Assembly: GCA_964578175.1 (NCBI GenBank)
Contig: CAZOBH010000005.1
Coordinates: 1-56,180, forward strand
Reading direction: 5' to 3'
DNA: 56,180 bases
From: RUG11788 sp964578175
Lineage (GTDB): Bacteria > Bacillota_I > Bacilli_A > RF39 > UBA660
The notes under the pieces were generated by a model. That model was not told the origin of the DNA. It searched no databases and saw nothing but the letters and a program-made list of their open reading frames with translations. A program made the position numbers and the translations under genes. Positions 19,938 through 28,349 of the stretch are shown one piece after another (position 1 is the first letter of the stretch; every line of letters begins with the position of its first letter).

Positions 19938-19963
19938 ATAAAAAAGACTAGATACTAGTCTTT
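19938..19963 (-). terminator. terminator of recA
   Basis: Minus-strand 9-bp stem AAAGACTAG/CTAGTCTTT with a 3-nt loop followed by T residues, just after the recA stop at 19972. Confidence 0.8.
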
Positions 19964-19971
19964 CTTTATTT

Positions 19972-20997
19972 TTATTCAGTTTTTGCTTTTTTATTACTTC
20001 CAATTCCGTAATACTCACGTGTCAATTTATCAATTTCTTGACACAATTCTTTATTATCTTTTAACATTATTTTTACATTTTCTTTACCTTGACCAATCTT
20101 TTCTCCTTTATATGAGAACCAAGCACCACTCTTTTCAATAATGTTTGCTGCAACTGCCAAATCTATAAGTTCTCCTTCGTGAGATACTCCTTCTCCATAC
20201 ATGATATCAACTGTTGCAGTTTTAAATGGAGGTGCAACTTTATTTTTGACAACTTTAATATTTGTCTTATTACCCATAATTCCTTCTCCAACTTTTATTG
20301 CTTCACTTCTTCTAACTTCAAGTCTAATAGTTGAATAGAACTTTAAAGCACGTCCTCCTGGAGTTGTTTCAGGATTTCCAAACATTACTCCAACTTTTTC
20401 TCTTAATTGATTTATAAAAATTGCAATTGTTTTTGTTTTATTAATTGTTCCAGATAATTTTCTAAGAGCTTGGCTCATAAGTCTTGCTTGAAGTCCTACA
20501 TGAGAATCTCCCATTTCTCCATCTATTTCTGCTTGTGGAACTAATGCTGCAACTGAATCTATTACAACAATACTAACAGCTTCACTTTTAACTAAAGCAT
20601 CACAAATCTCTAATGCTTGTTCTCCAGTATCTGGTTGAGATAATAATAATTCATCTATATTTACTCCTAAACTTTTTGCATATTTTGGATCAAGTGCATG
20701 TTCCGCATCAATAAAAGCAGCACGTCCTCCCATTTTTTGAGCTTCTGCTATAGCGTGCAATGCAAAAGTAGTTTTACCACTAGATTCTGGACCATATATT
20801 TCAATAATTCTTCCTTTTGGATATCCGCCAACACCTAATGCTATATCTAATGAAAGAGATCCACTTGGAATTACTTCAACCTCCATGTGTTTACTCTCTC
20901 CTAATTTCATAATTGAACCTTTACCAAATTGTTTTTCAATATCAGCCATTACTTGTTCCAACTTTTTATCTTTTTCTACTGTATCATTTACTTTCAT
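19972..20997 (-). CDS. recA: recombinase RecA
   Basis: A 341-residue DNA recombinase that forms filaments on single-stranded DNA, drives strand exchange and stimulates LexA self-cleavage. Walker A GPESSGKTT (about 65-73), Walker B VVIDSVAALVP and the L2 region with GNPETTPGGRALKFY are intact; the C-terminus ends with a Lys-rich tail. Length is typical. The ATG 20997 follows GGAGG by 5 nt. A promoter and a candidate LexA site lie upstream. Cytoplasmic. Confidence 0.98.
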   Translation of the reverse strand: MKVNDTVEKDKKLEQVMADIEKQFGKGSIMKLGESKHMEVEVIPSGSLSLDIALGVGGYPKGRIIEIYGPESSGKTTFALHAIAEAQKMGGRAAFIDAEHALDPKYAKSLGVNIDELLLSQPDTGEQALEICDALVKSEAVSIVVIDSVAALVPQAEIDGEMGDSHVGLQARLMSQALRKLSGTINKTKTIAIFINQLREKVGVMFGNPETTPGGRALKFYSTIRLEVRRSEAIKVGEGIMGNKTNIKVVKNKVAPPFKTATVDIMYGEGVSHEGELIDLAVAANIIEKSGAWFSYKGEKIGQGKENVKIMLKDNKELCQEIDKLTREYYGIGSNKKAKTE

Positions 20998-21026
20998 GAA
21001 AACCTCCATTATTTGCTTACATTTAA

Positions 21027-21055
21027 ATATTACTATACATCGTTTGAAAAATCAA
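21027..21055 (-). promoter_or_regulatory. recA promoter
   Basis: Minus-strand -35 TTGATT (21050-21055), 17-nt spacer, -10 TAATAT (21027-21032), about 30 nt before the recA start. Confidence 0.6.
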
Positions 21056-21063
21056 GCGTTTTT

Positions 21064-21077
21064 CGTACATTTGTTTG
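21064..21077. promoter_or_regulatory. candidate LexA (SOS) box upstream of recA
   Basis: CGTACATTTGTTTG differs by few bases from the Bacillus LexA consensus CGAACnnnnGTTYG and lies just upstream of the recA -35. The placement fits SOS control, but the match is imperfect. Confidence 0.35.
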
Positions 21078-21105
21078 AATATTAAAAATTCACTTATATT
21101 TCAAT

Positions 21106-21129
21106 AAAAAAAGCACTTTTTCTAGTGCT
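21106..21129 (-). terminator. terminator of pgsA
   Basis: Minus-strand hairpin AGCACT/AGTGCT with a 5-nt loop followed by seven T residues, just beyond the pgsA stop. Confidence 0.75.
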
Positions 21130-21136
21130 AAATTTA

Positions 21137-21745
21137 TTATTTTTTCTTTTTTTCTTCTTTAGGAAATATTAATTCTTTATTCATATTAAAATATTGAACC
21201 ATAGATACTAAAGACATAAACGTTGCGAAATATAATAAGAATATATCCATTTTAATATTCCATAATTCAAAAGGTAAGTTATATGCAAATACTAGTACTG
21301 TACCTACCATTAATGATGCTGTTTTTAATTTTCCAGACTTAATTGCAGCAATTACTACTCCTCTACTTGCAGCTTCCATCTTAATTGCATTAACAACAAT
21401 ATCTCTTAATACTATTACTACTGGAACTATTGCATTAATAAATCCTTGTGCAGCAAATATAATTAATACTGAATTAACTAATACTTTATCTGCTATTGCA
21501 TCTAGCATCTTTCCAGTATTAGTAATTAATCCATATTTTCTTGCAATATATCCATCTAAGAAATCTGTAAGACTAGCTATTATATATAAAACACCAGCTA
21601 TCCAATACTTAATGTTACAAACCACTCCATTAATAGATATTTCAGCAAAAGAAAAACCTATTAGCTCGAATGGAAATAATAATATAAAAATTATTACTAC
21701 ACTTAATACTAATCTTGTCACTGTTAACTTATTGGGTAAATTCAT
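21137..21745 (-). CDS. pgsA: CDP-diacylglycerol-glycerol-3-phosphate 3-phosphatidyltransferase
   Basis: A 202-residue membrane enzyme that makes phosphatidylglycerolphosphate, the first committed step to phosphatidylglycerol. The CDP-alcohol phosphotransferase motif DGx2ARx8Gx3Dx3D is exact (DFLDGYIARK then TGKMLDAIADK, about 64-92). About five or six membrane segments. Starts MNLPNKLTVTR, the family's usual N-terminus; ATG 21745 with GAGGAG 8 nt upstream. It overlaps the upstream rodZ-like gene by 17 nt, an arrangement common in Firmicutes. Confidence 0.95.
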   Translation of the reverse strand: MNLPNKLTVTRLVLSVVIIFILLFPFELIGFSFAEISINGVVCNIKYWIAGVLYIIASLTDFLDGYIARKYGLITNTGKMLDAIADKVLVNSVLIIFAAQGFINAIVPVVIVLRDIVVNAIKMEAASRGVVIAAIKSGKLKTASLMVGTVLVFAYNLPFELWNIKMDIFLLYFATFMSLVSMVQYFNMNKELIFPKEEKKKK

Positions 21746-22238
21746 AAATATCACTCCTCATACCATCTAATTCAACACTTCTTTTATCATTTTTATCATC
21801 TTTTATTATCATTACATAAATATAAGATATTAATAAAAGTAATAAAACTATTAATAAAGCTTTGAATAATGGTTTTAATTTTACCATTGTTTCAACATTT
21901 ACTTTTTTCTTTTTTGGTTTTGTATATGGAGAATAAACTTTTTCTTTTTCTTCTATTTCTTTTTTAGTTTCTAGTATATCATCTAATGATATTTTTGAAG
22001 TTTTTTCAAATAGTACATCATTAAATTCATCAACTATTTTCTCAGGTGACAACCCTAAGTACTTAGCATAATCTCTAATATACTCTTTAAGTAGTAATAC
22101 ATCTTTAAAAGCTCTTATATTACCACTTTCTATATTCTCTATATCATCTAATGTAATTTCTAAGTCACTGGCAGCTTCTTCAGCTCCTACACCAGTTGCT
22201 ATTCGCTGTTCTTTTAAATATGCACCCAGTTCTTTCAA
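21729..22238 (-). CDS. RodZ-like HTH membrane protein, short form
   Basis: A 169-residue protein with the RodZ N-terminal helix-turn-helix domain (1-75; KELGAYLKEQRIATG start, IESGNIRAF), a Lys-rich linker and one membrane helix (about 118-140). The external part is only about 25 residues, so the DUF4115-type domain of full RodZ is missing. RodZ links MreB filaments to the elongation machinery. I chose TTG 22238 because GAGGTG lies 6 nt upstream and the family begins M-K-E-L-G; an in-frame GTG at 22247 sits inside that ribosome site. Followed by pgsA with overlap. Confidence 0.8.
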   Translation of the reverse strand: MKELGAYLKEQRIATGVGAEEAASDLEITLDDIENIESGNIRAFKDVLLLKEYIRDYAKYLGLSPEKIVDEFNDVLFEKTSKISLDDILETKKEIEEKEKVYSPYTKPKKKKVNVETMVKLKPLFKALLIVLLLLLISYIYVMIIKDDKNDKRSVELDGMRSDIYEFTQ

Positions 22239-22264
22239 ATATAACACCTCAAATCAAAATAAAA

Positions 22265-22595
22265 AATACTTTATAAGCCTCGTTCTGTACCTATTTCTAG
22301 GTGACAAACATTTATCTACCTTTCGGTCTCTGATTCAGTTCAATTCCCTATCAAAGCTCTCCTACCAAATTTGGATTTCTCACTTGCGGGGTTTACCTCG
22401 TTTCACCTTCCTATTACTAGAAAGATCGTTTCTGTGGCACTTTATGACTGTTATCCCGAAGGACAATCTCGTCGCCGTTACCTTTCGGTACCTAGAGTTA
22501 GTATAATTCCTCTAGCACAAACACTACAATCATCGCAGACTGTGTGAGCAAGGACTTTCCTCACTATATTTCTATAGCGCGTTTGTCAAAGTATT
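22265..22595 (-). ncRNA. rnpB: RNase P RNA
   Basis: The catalytic RNA of RNase P, which matures tRNA 5' ends. On the minus strand the conserved GAGGAAAGTCC block near the 5' end, GTGCCACAGAAACG, GGTAAACCCC and the 3' ACAGAACGAGGCTTA block occur in the right order. The 5' AATACTTT pairs with the 3' AAAGTATT as helix P1, which sets the ends and gives 331 nt. Block order and content resemble the Bacillus (type B) RNA. Its 5' end touches the gpsB stop codon, so it may be processed from a gpsB transcript or have a promoter inside gpsB. Confidence 0.95.
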
Positions 22596-22932
22596 AATTA
22601 TTATCTTCTTTTCCGTAAACTATTTTCTCAAGTTGAGATAAACGTTTAATAATATCTAAATTAGTAACCTCTTTTCTCTCAGAAGATCCACTTTTAGCTA
22701 TTTCGATATTAGTATTTAAATTTCTAATCTCAGCTTTCAAACTCATAATTTCTTCTTGAAGTTCAGATATTTGAGTATCTTTTTCTTTTATTATTTTAAC
22801 AAATTCTTCGTAATCACCAATTATTATATCTAAAAATTGATCGACTTCTTTAGGACTGAATCCACGAACATCAACCTTAAAATCCTTATCTAGAATTTCT
22901 TCAGGAGTCAATTGTACTCTATTTTGAAACAT
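22594..22932 (-). CDS. gpsB: cell division regulator GpsB
   Basis: A 112-residue DivIVA-family coiled-coil protein that positions penicillin-binding proteins between septal and lateral wall synthesis. The N-terminal lipid/PBP-binding region ILDKDFKVDVRGFSPKEVDQFLD (with Asp, Phe and Arg positions typical of GpsB) precedes a coiled coil (about 30-75). The short C-terminal LDIIKRLSQLEKIVYG helix is the GpsB trimerisation piece. Neighbouring rnpB, recU and the PBP gene follow the Bacillus gene order. A near-consensus promoter lies upstream. Confidence 0.93.
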   Translation of the reverse strand: MFQNRVQLTPEEILDKDFKVDVRGFSPKEVDQFLDIIIGDYEEFVKIIKEKDTQISELQEEIMSLKAEIRNLNTNIEIAKSGSSERKEVTNLDIIKRLSQLEKIVYGKEDNN

Positions 22933-22977
22933 AATAACACCAACCTTCTCTTAGAGTTCATCTCTTTATTCATTTCA

Positions 22978-23006
22978 ATTATATAACATTAAAAGTTATA
23001 CTTCAA
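22978..23006 (-). promoter_or_regulatory. gpsB promoter
   Basis: Minus-strand -35 TTGAAG (23001-23006), 17-nt spacer, -10 TATAAT (22978-22983). It may also drive rnpB. Confidence 0.65.
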
Positions 23007-23112
23007 TAATTTTATTATGTTAAACTTATGTAAAATTAATCTTTTTTTATAAAAATTTATTTATTTGTCTTTACTATCTTGTTAATATTAAATTATATAA
23101 GGAGGGAGATCT

Positions 23113-23418
23113 ATGGCTAGAACAACAAAGAAAAAAACTACTAAAAAATTAATAAAAAACGCAAAACGTACTACAAAAGATATTATAATGTACAGTGTTC
23201 TTTTAAGTGTTATTATGACTATTATCATTGAAGCATTTATTTTAGAATCATTAACTCCAGAGATGATAAGTATTTATTCTAATATAGTTGAATCTGGACA
23301 AGGAGCTGTACTTAAATTTGCGTTATTTTCATCCGTTCCAATTTTACTAGCAGTTTTCTGTACAAGTTTATTCATGGAATATGTATTTAGTTTAAACGAT
23401 GCACAAAAACAAAAATAG
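23113..23418 (+). CDS. small membrane protein, two helices
   Basis: A 101-residue protein: strongly basic N-terminus (Lys/Thr/Arg-rich, 1-25), a membrane segment at about 26-45, an external loop, and a second segment at about 66-90. No family recognised. A very strong AAGGAGGGAG ribosome site precedes the ATG and a clean terminator follows, so it is a real single-gene unit located between gpsB and recU. The basic tail could contact membrane lipid or nucleic acid; that is only a guess. Confidence 0.75.
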   Translation: MARTTKKKTTKKLIKNAKRTTKDIIMYSVLLSVIMTIIIEAFILESLTPEMISIYSNIVESGQGAVLKFALFSSVPILLAVFCTSLFMEYVFSLNDAQKQK

Positions 23419-23441
23419 TTCTAAAATAGAACTTTTTTTTT
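23415..23441 (+). terminator. terminator of the small membrane protein gene
   Basis: AGTTCTA/TAGAACT stem with a 3-nt loop followed by nine T residues; the stop codon TAG lies in the stem. Confidence 0.85.
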
Positions 23442-23511
23442 GCACTAAAATTTCACACATTATATATAGAAATATTTTTCCTTATATTGTATAATTACTC
23501 TAGGTGGTTTC

Positions 23512-24069
23512 ATGAAGTACCCAAACGGAATTAAAAAAACAACAGTTAACAAAAAAGTAAATTATGCTAATCGTGGAATGGTATTAGAAAATGATTTAAA
23601 CCTAACAAATAAATATTATCTTGAAACAAATAAGGCTTATATCTATAAAAAACCAACTCCAATTCAACTTGTTAAAGTTACTTATCCTAAACGAGTAATT
23701 ACAGAAGCATATTTTAAAGAACCATCTACTTTAGATTATAACGGATTATATAAAGGATATTATATAGAGTTTGATGCTAAAGAAACAAACAATAAAACAT
23801 CTTTTCCATTAGCTAATATTAATTCAAATCAAATAAATCATATAAAGAATATTAGTAATAATGGAGGAATATGTTTTTTAATAGTAAGATTTAAACAATT
23901 AGATAGAAACTATTTGATTATGGGAAAAGATTTTTTAAATTATATAGAAGACAATGAAAAGAAATCTATTCCTGTATCTTATTTTGAGGAAAAAGCATTT
24001 ATACTTGAATTAAAATATAATCCGAGATTAGATTATTTGAAAATAATAGATAATATTATAGGAGGATAA
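23512..24069 (+). CDS. recU: Holliday junction resolvase RecU
   Basis: A 185-residue homodimeric endonuclease that resolves four-way junctions in recombination and chromosome segregation. The N-terminal YPNGIK and NRGMVLENDL motifs, the catalytic LDYNG Asp, IEFDAKET (Glu and Lys of the nuclease core) and the NINSNQINHI Gln motif are present in order. Slightly shorter than the Bacillus protein (about 200). The ATG has AGGTGG 4 nt upstream. It is 5 nt upstream of the class A PBP gene, as in Bacillus, where recU and ponA form one operon. Confidence 0.96.
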   Translation: MKYPNGIKKTTVNKKVNYANRGMVLENDLNLTNKYYLETNKAYIYKKPTPIQLVKVTYPKRVITEAYFKEPSTLDYNGLYKGYYIEFDAKETNNKTSFPLANINSNQINHIKNISNNGGICFLIVRFKQLDRNYLIMGKDFLNYIEDNEKKSIPVSYFEEKAFILELKYNPRLDYLKIIDNIIGG

Positions 24070-24074
24070 TAAAT

Positions 24075-27062
24075 ATGGCAACTAAAATAACAAATAAGTC
24101 AAAAAAGAAAAATGAAATTAATTCCACATCTAGAAGAAGCGATAAATATAATAAAAATATAAAGCACAATCATACAAGAAATACACCTAATAAAGAATGG
24201 AACGGAAAGAATAAAACTATTAATAGAAATAATCCTAGAGCAAGACAAGTTCCGAGACAAAAAGAAAAGATTGATAAAAATTCATTAATACTTATTGGTG
24301 TTATATCTTTTGTATTAATAATTATACTATTAAAAGTAATGGGATTATTTATGACAGCTATAACTGTTCTTGGAATAACCATTATAGTTTTAATAGCTAT
24401 GTTATTAAAAAGAATAAGAAGAAATAAAGCACTAAGAATAATAACTAATATATTATTTATCTTATTCTTACTTGGATGTATAGCAGGAATTGCTCTTGTA
24501 AGTTATTTTGGTTACGTAATAGTTTCTGAAGCACCAGAATGGGATACAGCAAAACTAACTACTAAAGAAAGTACTATTCTATATACTTCTAGTGGTAAAG
24601 AATATGCTAACTTAAGTACAGAAAAACGTGAAAAGATAACATATGATCAAGCATCTGAAAACTTAATAAACGCAATAATTGCTACAGAAGATTCTAGATA
24701 TTTTGAGCATAATGGATTCGATCCACTTAGATTCTTCAAAGCTGGACTTAAACAAGTAAGCGGAGATTCAAATGCAGGTGGTGCATCTACTATCTCAATG
24801 CAAGTTATTAAAAATAACTTAACTTCTAATGTAGCTACTGGTGTTGAAGGTATAAAAAGAAAATTCACAGATATTTATCTAGCAGTATTTAAACTAGAAA
24901 AAGAATATACTAAAGAAGAAATATTTGAATTTTATATAAATAACCACTACTTAGGAAGTAACTCATATGGAGTTGAAGAAGCATCTCAAACATATTTTGG
25001 AAAAAGTGCTAAAGACTTAAATATTGCTGAAGCAGCATTAATTGCTGGAATGTATCAATCTCCTAATACATATAATCCTAAGATTAATCCTAATAATGCT
25101 ACTCAAAGAAGATCTGAAGTATTAAATCTAATGTATAAACATGGATATATTACAAAAGAAGAAAAAGATTATGCAAATGCAATACCTATTGAAAGTTTAA
25201 TTAAAGATACTTCATCTGGTACAACAACTAAATATCAATCATATATTGATACTGTTATTGATGAATTAATTGATGAATGGGGAATAGACCCTTACTCTAC
25301 TTCATTAAAAGTTTATACAAATATAGATGAAAAGAAACAACAAGGAATAGACGACATAATGAGTGGTAAAACATTTAAATGGGAAAATAAAATGGTACAA
25401 GCAGGTCTTGCTGCTGTTGATGTATGGACTGGTAAAATAGTTGCAGTTGGAGGAAGTCGTGATAGTAGCGAAGCAAGAACATTGAATAGAGCTACAACTG
25501 GAAATAGACAAGTCGGATCTACTGCAAAACCAATATTTGATTATGGTCCTGCTATAGAATATAAAGATTGGTCAACATACACTATTATTTCTGATACTAA
25601 GTACTATTATACTGGTGGTAAAGAGATAAGAGACTCTGACCGTAGATATATGGGTAATATTACTTTAAGAACTGCCCTAGCTTATTCAAGAAATATACCT
25701 GCACTTAAAGCTTTCCAAGCTACTAAGAATGCAGATAAATATAAATTTGTTACTGGACTAGGAATTAAACCAGAAACATATGGTTCTAATAATACAATGC
25801 ATGAAGCTCATGCAATCGGAGCATTTAATGGTTCTAATCCACTAGAAATGGCTGCTGCTTATGCTGCTTTTGCAAATGGAGGAACTTATTATAAGCCTTA
25901 TACAATTAATAAAATAGTTTATCGTGATACAGGTGAAGAAGTTAATTACGAAGCTGAAGGTAAACAAGTAATGAGTTCAGCTACTGCATTTATGATTACA
26001 TATTGTTTAAGAACTGCTGTTACTGAAGGATTATCTAAAGGAGCTGCAGTTAAAGGAGTTAATGTTGCAGCAAAAACTGGAACAACAAACTATGATGCAG
26101 CTACAGCTAAAGCTCATAAATTACCAAGTTATGCTGTACCTGATGCATGGATTATCGGATATGACCCTGATACCGCTCTTGGTATGTGGTATGGATACGA
26201 TAAAATAGTAAATGGATGTAAACATGGATATTGCTTAAAATCAGCATCATCTGGATTTAAAGTAAATGTTCAAACTGAAAGAAATAGATTATATCAAACT
26301 GCTGGTAAAGTAGTATTTACAAGTAAAGGAAAGAACTTTAAAGTTCCTGATACTGTTGTAAAAGTTGGAGTTGAAAAAGGAAGTAACCCAGCAAGACTTG
26401 CAAGTGCTTCTACTCCATCTGGTAAAATTACTTATGAATATTTCAAAAAAGGTACAGAACCTACTGAAATATCAACAACTTATAGTAAGTTATCAAATGT
26501 AACTGGATTATCTGCTAGTTATGATCCAAGTACTAAGAGTGTTAGATTATCATGGACTGCTTCAGTAAGAAGTAAAGATGAAGATGAAACATATGGTGAC
26601 TTTGGATATAAGATTTATAAAGGAAATGATTTCCAAGGATTTACAACTAATACATATTACAATATTTCAACAAGTTCTCCTGAAGGAACTTATAAAGTAG
26701 TAACTTCATATAAGAACTATTCAAACATCGATTCTAGTGGATCTAAAGTATCGATATCAGCGGCTCAAACTGATAATTCCACTTATACTGCTACTGCAAC
26801 GCTCGTATCTGGTCAATATAGTGCCACCGAGCCATGCCTAAATAAGAATGGAAATTTAACTTCATGTGTTGTAGTTAAAAAGGATGGAGAAATAATGACA
26901 AGTGGATACAAAGTTACTTTAACAATTACTGATGCATCTGGTGAATCAGTATCAGTTGATCCGAATGATGAAGATCAGCCATATAAAGCAACTTATAAAG
27001 TAACAATTACTAGTAGCGGTAAAGTTACCTATGCAACTGTTTCTGGAATTAGAGTAAATTAA
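24075..27062 (+). CDS. ponA: class A penicillin-binding protein (PBP1A/PonA type)
   Basis: A 995-residue bifunctional peptidoglycan synthase. A Lys/Asn-rich cytoplasmic tail (1-70) is followed by hydrophobic segments at about 70-110 and 120-148; the number is larger than the usual single helix. The GT51 glycosyltransferase domain (about 160-335) has ATEDSRYFEHNGFD and GGASTISMQV. The transpeptidase domain (about 420-700) has the catalytic STAK motif, SRN in AYSRNIPALKA and KTGTTNYD. A fibronectin-III-like region and a last beta-rich part make up the C-terminus. GGAGG lies 9 nt before the ATG. Co-transcribed with recU and placed near gpsB, its known regulator. Confidence 0.96.
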   Translation: MATKITNKSKKKNEINSTSRRSDKYNKNIKHNHTRNTPNKEWNGKNKTINRNNPRARQVPRQKEKIDKNSLILIGVISFVLIIILLKVMGLFMTAITVLGITIIVLIAMLLKRIRRNKALRIITNILFILFLLGCIAGIALVSYFGYVIVSEAPEWDTAKLTTKESTILYTSSGKEYANLSTEKREKITYDQASENLINAIIATEDSRYFEHNGFDPLRFFKAGLKQVSGDSNAGGASTISMQVIKNNLTSNVATGVEGIKRKFTDIYLAVFKLEKEYTKEEIFEFYINNHYLGSNSYGVEEASQTYFGKSAKDLNIAEAALIAGMYQSPNTYNPKINPNNATQRRSEVLNLMYKHGYITKEEKDYANAIPIESLIKDTSSGTTTKYQSYIDTVIDELIDEWGIDPYSTSLKVYTNIDEKKQQGIDDIMSGKTFKWENKMVQAGLAAVDVWTGKIVAVGGSRDSSEARTLNRATTGNRQVGSTAKPIFDYGPAIEYKDWSTYTIISDTKYYYTGGKEIRDSDRRYMGNITLRTALAYSRNIPALKAFQATKNADKYKFVTGLGIKPETYGSNNTMHEAHAIGAFNGSNPLEMAAAYAAFANGGTYYKPYTINKIVYRDTGEEVNYEAEGKQVMSSATAFMITYCLRTAVTEGLSKGAAVKGVNVAAKTGTTNYDAATAKAHKLPSYAVPDAWIIGYDPDTALGMWYGYDKIVNGCKHGYCLKSASSGFKVNVQTERNRLYQTAGKVVFTSKGKNFKVPDTVVKVGVEKGSNPARLASASTPSGKITYEYFKKGTEPTEISTTYSKLSNVTGLSASYDPSTKSVRLSWTASVRSKDEDETYGDFGYKIYKGNDFQGFTTNTYYNISTSSPEGTYKVVTSYKNYSNIDSSGSKVSISAAQTDNSTYTATATLVSGQYSATEPCLNKNGNLTSCVVVKKDGEIMTSGYKVTLTITDASGESVSVDPNDEDQPYKATYKVTITSSGKVTYATVSGIRVN

Positions 27063-27092
27063 AAAAAATGGATATTACTATCCATTTTTTTT
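27061..27092. terminator. bidirectional terminator between ponA and nth
   Basis: Perfect 14-bp stem (AAAAAAAATGGATA / TATCCATTTTTTTT) with a TTAC loop. The nth stop codon lies inside it. Confidence 0.9.
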
Positions 27093-27704
27093 ATATCTAC
27101 ATATATCTTTTAATTCACAATTATCACATTGTGGATTTTTTGCTTTACAATAATATCTTCCAAATAATACTAATTGATGATGAAGTTTACTCCAAGACTC
27201 TTTTTTAAATTTCCTTTTTAGTTTCTCTTCTACTTTTCTTACGTCATCATACTCTTTCACAAGTCCAAGTCTTTTACTTACTCTTTCAACATGAGTATCA
27301 ACAGCAATAGCTGGAACATCATATAAATTGGATAAAACAACATTAGCAGTTTTTCTACCAGCTCCCGGAAGAGATTCAATATATTTTCTATTATTAGGTA
27401 CATGTCCATCATAATCTTTTACTAATGATTTAGCAATTTCAATACAATAAACTGCTTTTTTAGTATAAGTACCTATTGGTCTAATTATTTGTTCAACATC
27501 CTTTTTATCTGCATCTTTTAGACTATATACATCATATTTATTAAATAATTCTTTAGTTACTTCATTAACTCTTTTATCAGTTGTTTGAGCAGATAAAACA
27601 GTAGCTATTAATAATTCATAATCTTTATTATAATTAAGTTCACACTTAGCATTAGGTAATATTTTATTTAAATAAGCTTCTACTCTATCTGTTTTCATCA
27701 TCAT
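27078..27704 (-). CDS. nth: endonuclease III
   Basis: A 208-residue base-excision glycosylase/AP lyase that removes oxidised pyrimidines. It has the TTDKRVN motif with catalytic Lys, the helix-hairpin-helix LPGAGRKTANVV with the catalytic Asp in VDTHVERVSKRLG, and a complete Cx6Cx2Cx5C iron-sulphur loop near the C-terminus. The start is uncertain: three consecutive ATG codons (27704, 27701, 27698) lie inside the end of dnaD, an overlap of about 14-20 nt. The nth-dnaD pairing is conserved in Firmicutes. Confidence 0.96.
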   Translation of the reverse strand: MMMKTDRVEAYLNKILPNAKCELNYNKDYELLIATVLSAQTTDKRVNEVTKELFNKYDVYSLKDADKKDVEQIIRPIGTYTKKAVYCIEIAKSLVKDYDGHVPNNRKYIESLPGAGRKTANVVLSNLYDVPAIAVDTHVERVSKRLGLVKEYDDVRKVEEKLKRKFKKESWSKLHHQLVLFGRYYCKAKNPQCDNCELKDICRYKKNG

Positions 27705-28341
27705 CTAACCAGTTATAATCGAATATTTCTACTTTTTCTTTATTTTCTTTTTTTCTATGTTCTAGTCTATTTTTTTCTACATCTTCTTTATTCTTAATAC
27801 CTTTTTTAGCCCACATAAATAGAATCTTATCAATATATCTTAAATTACTAACTCCATTCATAACAGCTTCTTCTAATGCACATCTAACTAGTTCTTCGGA
27901 CATATCATTTTCAAGCCAACCTTTAACTATTTCATATTCAATCGGACTTAAAGTTCTTCCAAATTCACGTTCTATATCACTAAAAATATTACTAGTTGTA
28001 TCTTCTTTTTCATCCATAAGAAATAAACTTATCTTATTATAAAAATTATCTAAAGTAATTATTTCTTCAATAATACCTTTATCATTTTTCTTTGTATTAA
28101 ATATAATCAATTGTTTATCACTAAGACTACCAATATATGCCATTATATCTTTCTTTTGATATCCAAGATTATTTTCTATTTCTTCTACATTAAACTTAAC
28201 TGTATCTCCTTCATTATATAAGTACATTAATATAATAAATTCATCAGTATTTAAATTTAATTTATTTTTTAATTTAAATAAATACATAGGTATTACTAGA
28301 TTTTTATTTTTAATTAAATTAACTAAAATTTGATTCTTCAA
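27685..28341 (-). CDS. dnaD: DNA replication initiation protein DnaD
   Basis: A 218-residue protein that remodels DNA and helps load helicase at origin and PriA-dependent restarts in Firmicutes. It has a winged-helix N-terminal oligomerisation domain (about 15-110) and a DnaB_2/DDBH2 C-terminal domain with YIDKILFMWAKKGI (about 167-180), matching the YxxxIxxxW signature. A charged tail ends in DDDENR. Lies directly before nth, the Bacillus order. Confidence 0.92.
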   Translation of the reverse strand: MKNQILVNLIKNKNLVIPMYLFKLKNKLNLNTDEFIILMYLYNEGDTVKFNVEEIENNLGYQKKDIMAYIGSLSDKQLIIFNTKKNDKGIIEEIITLDNFYNKISLFLMDEKEDTTSNIFSDIEREFGRTLSPIEYEIVKGWLENDMSEELVRCALEEAVMNGVSNLRYIDKILFMWAKKGIKNKEDVEKNRLEHRKKENKEKVEIFDYNWLDDDENR

Positions 28342-28349
28342 AATATCAC

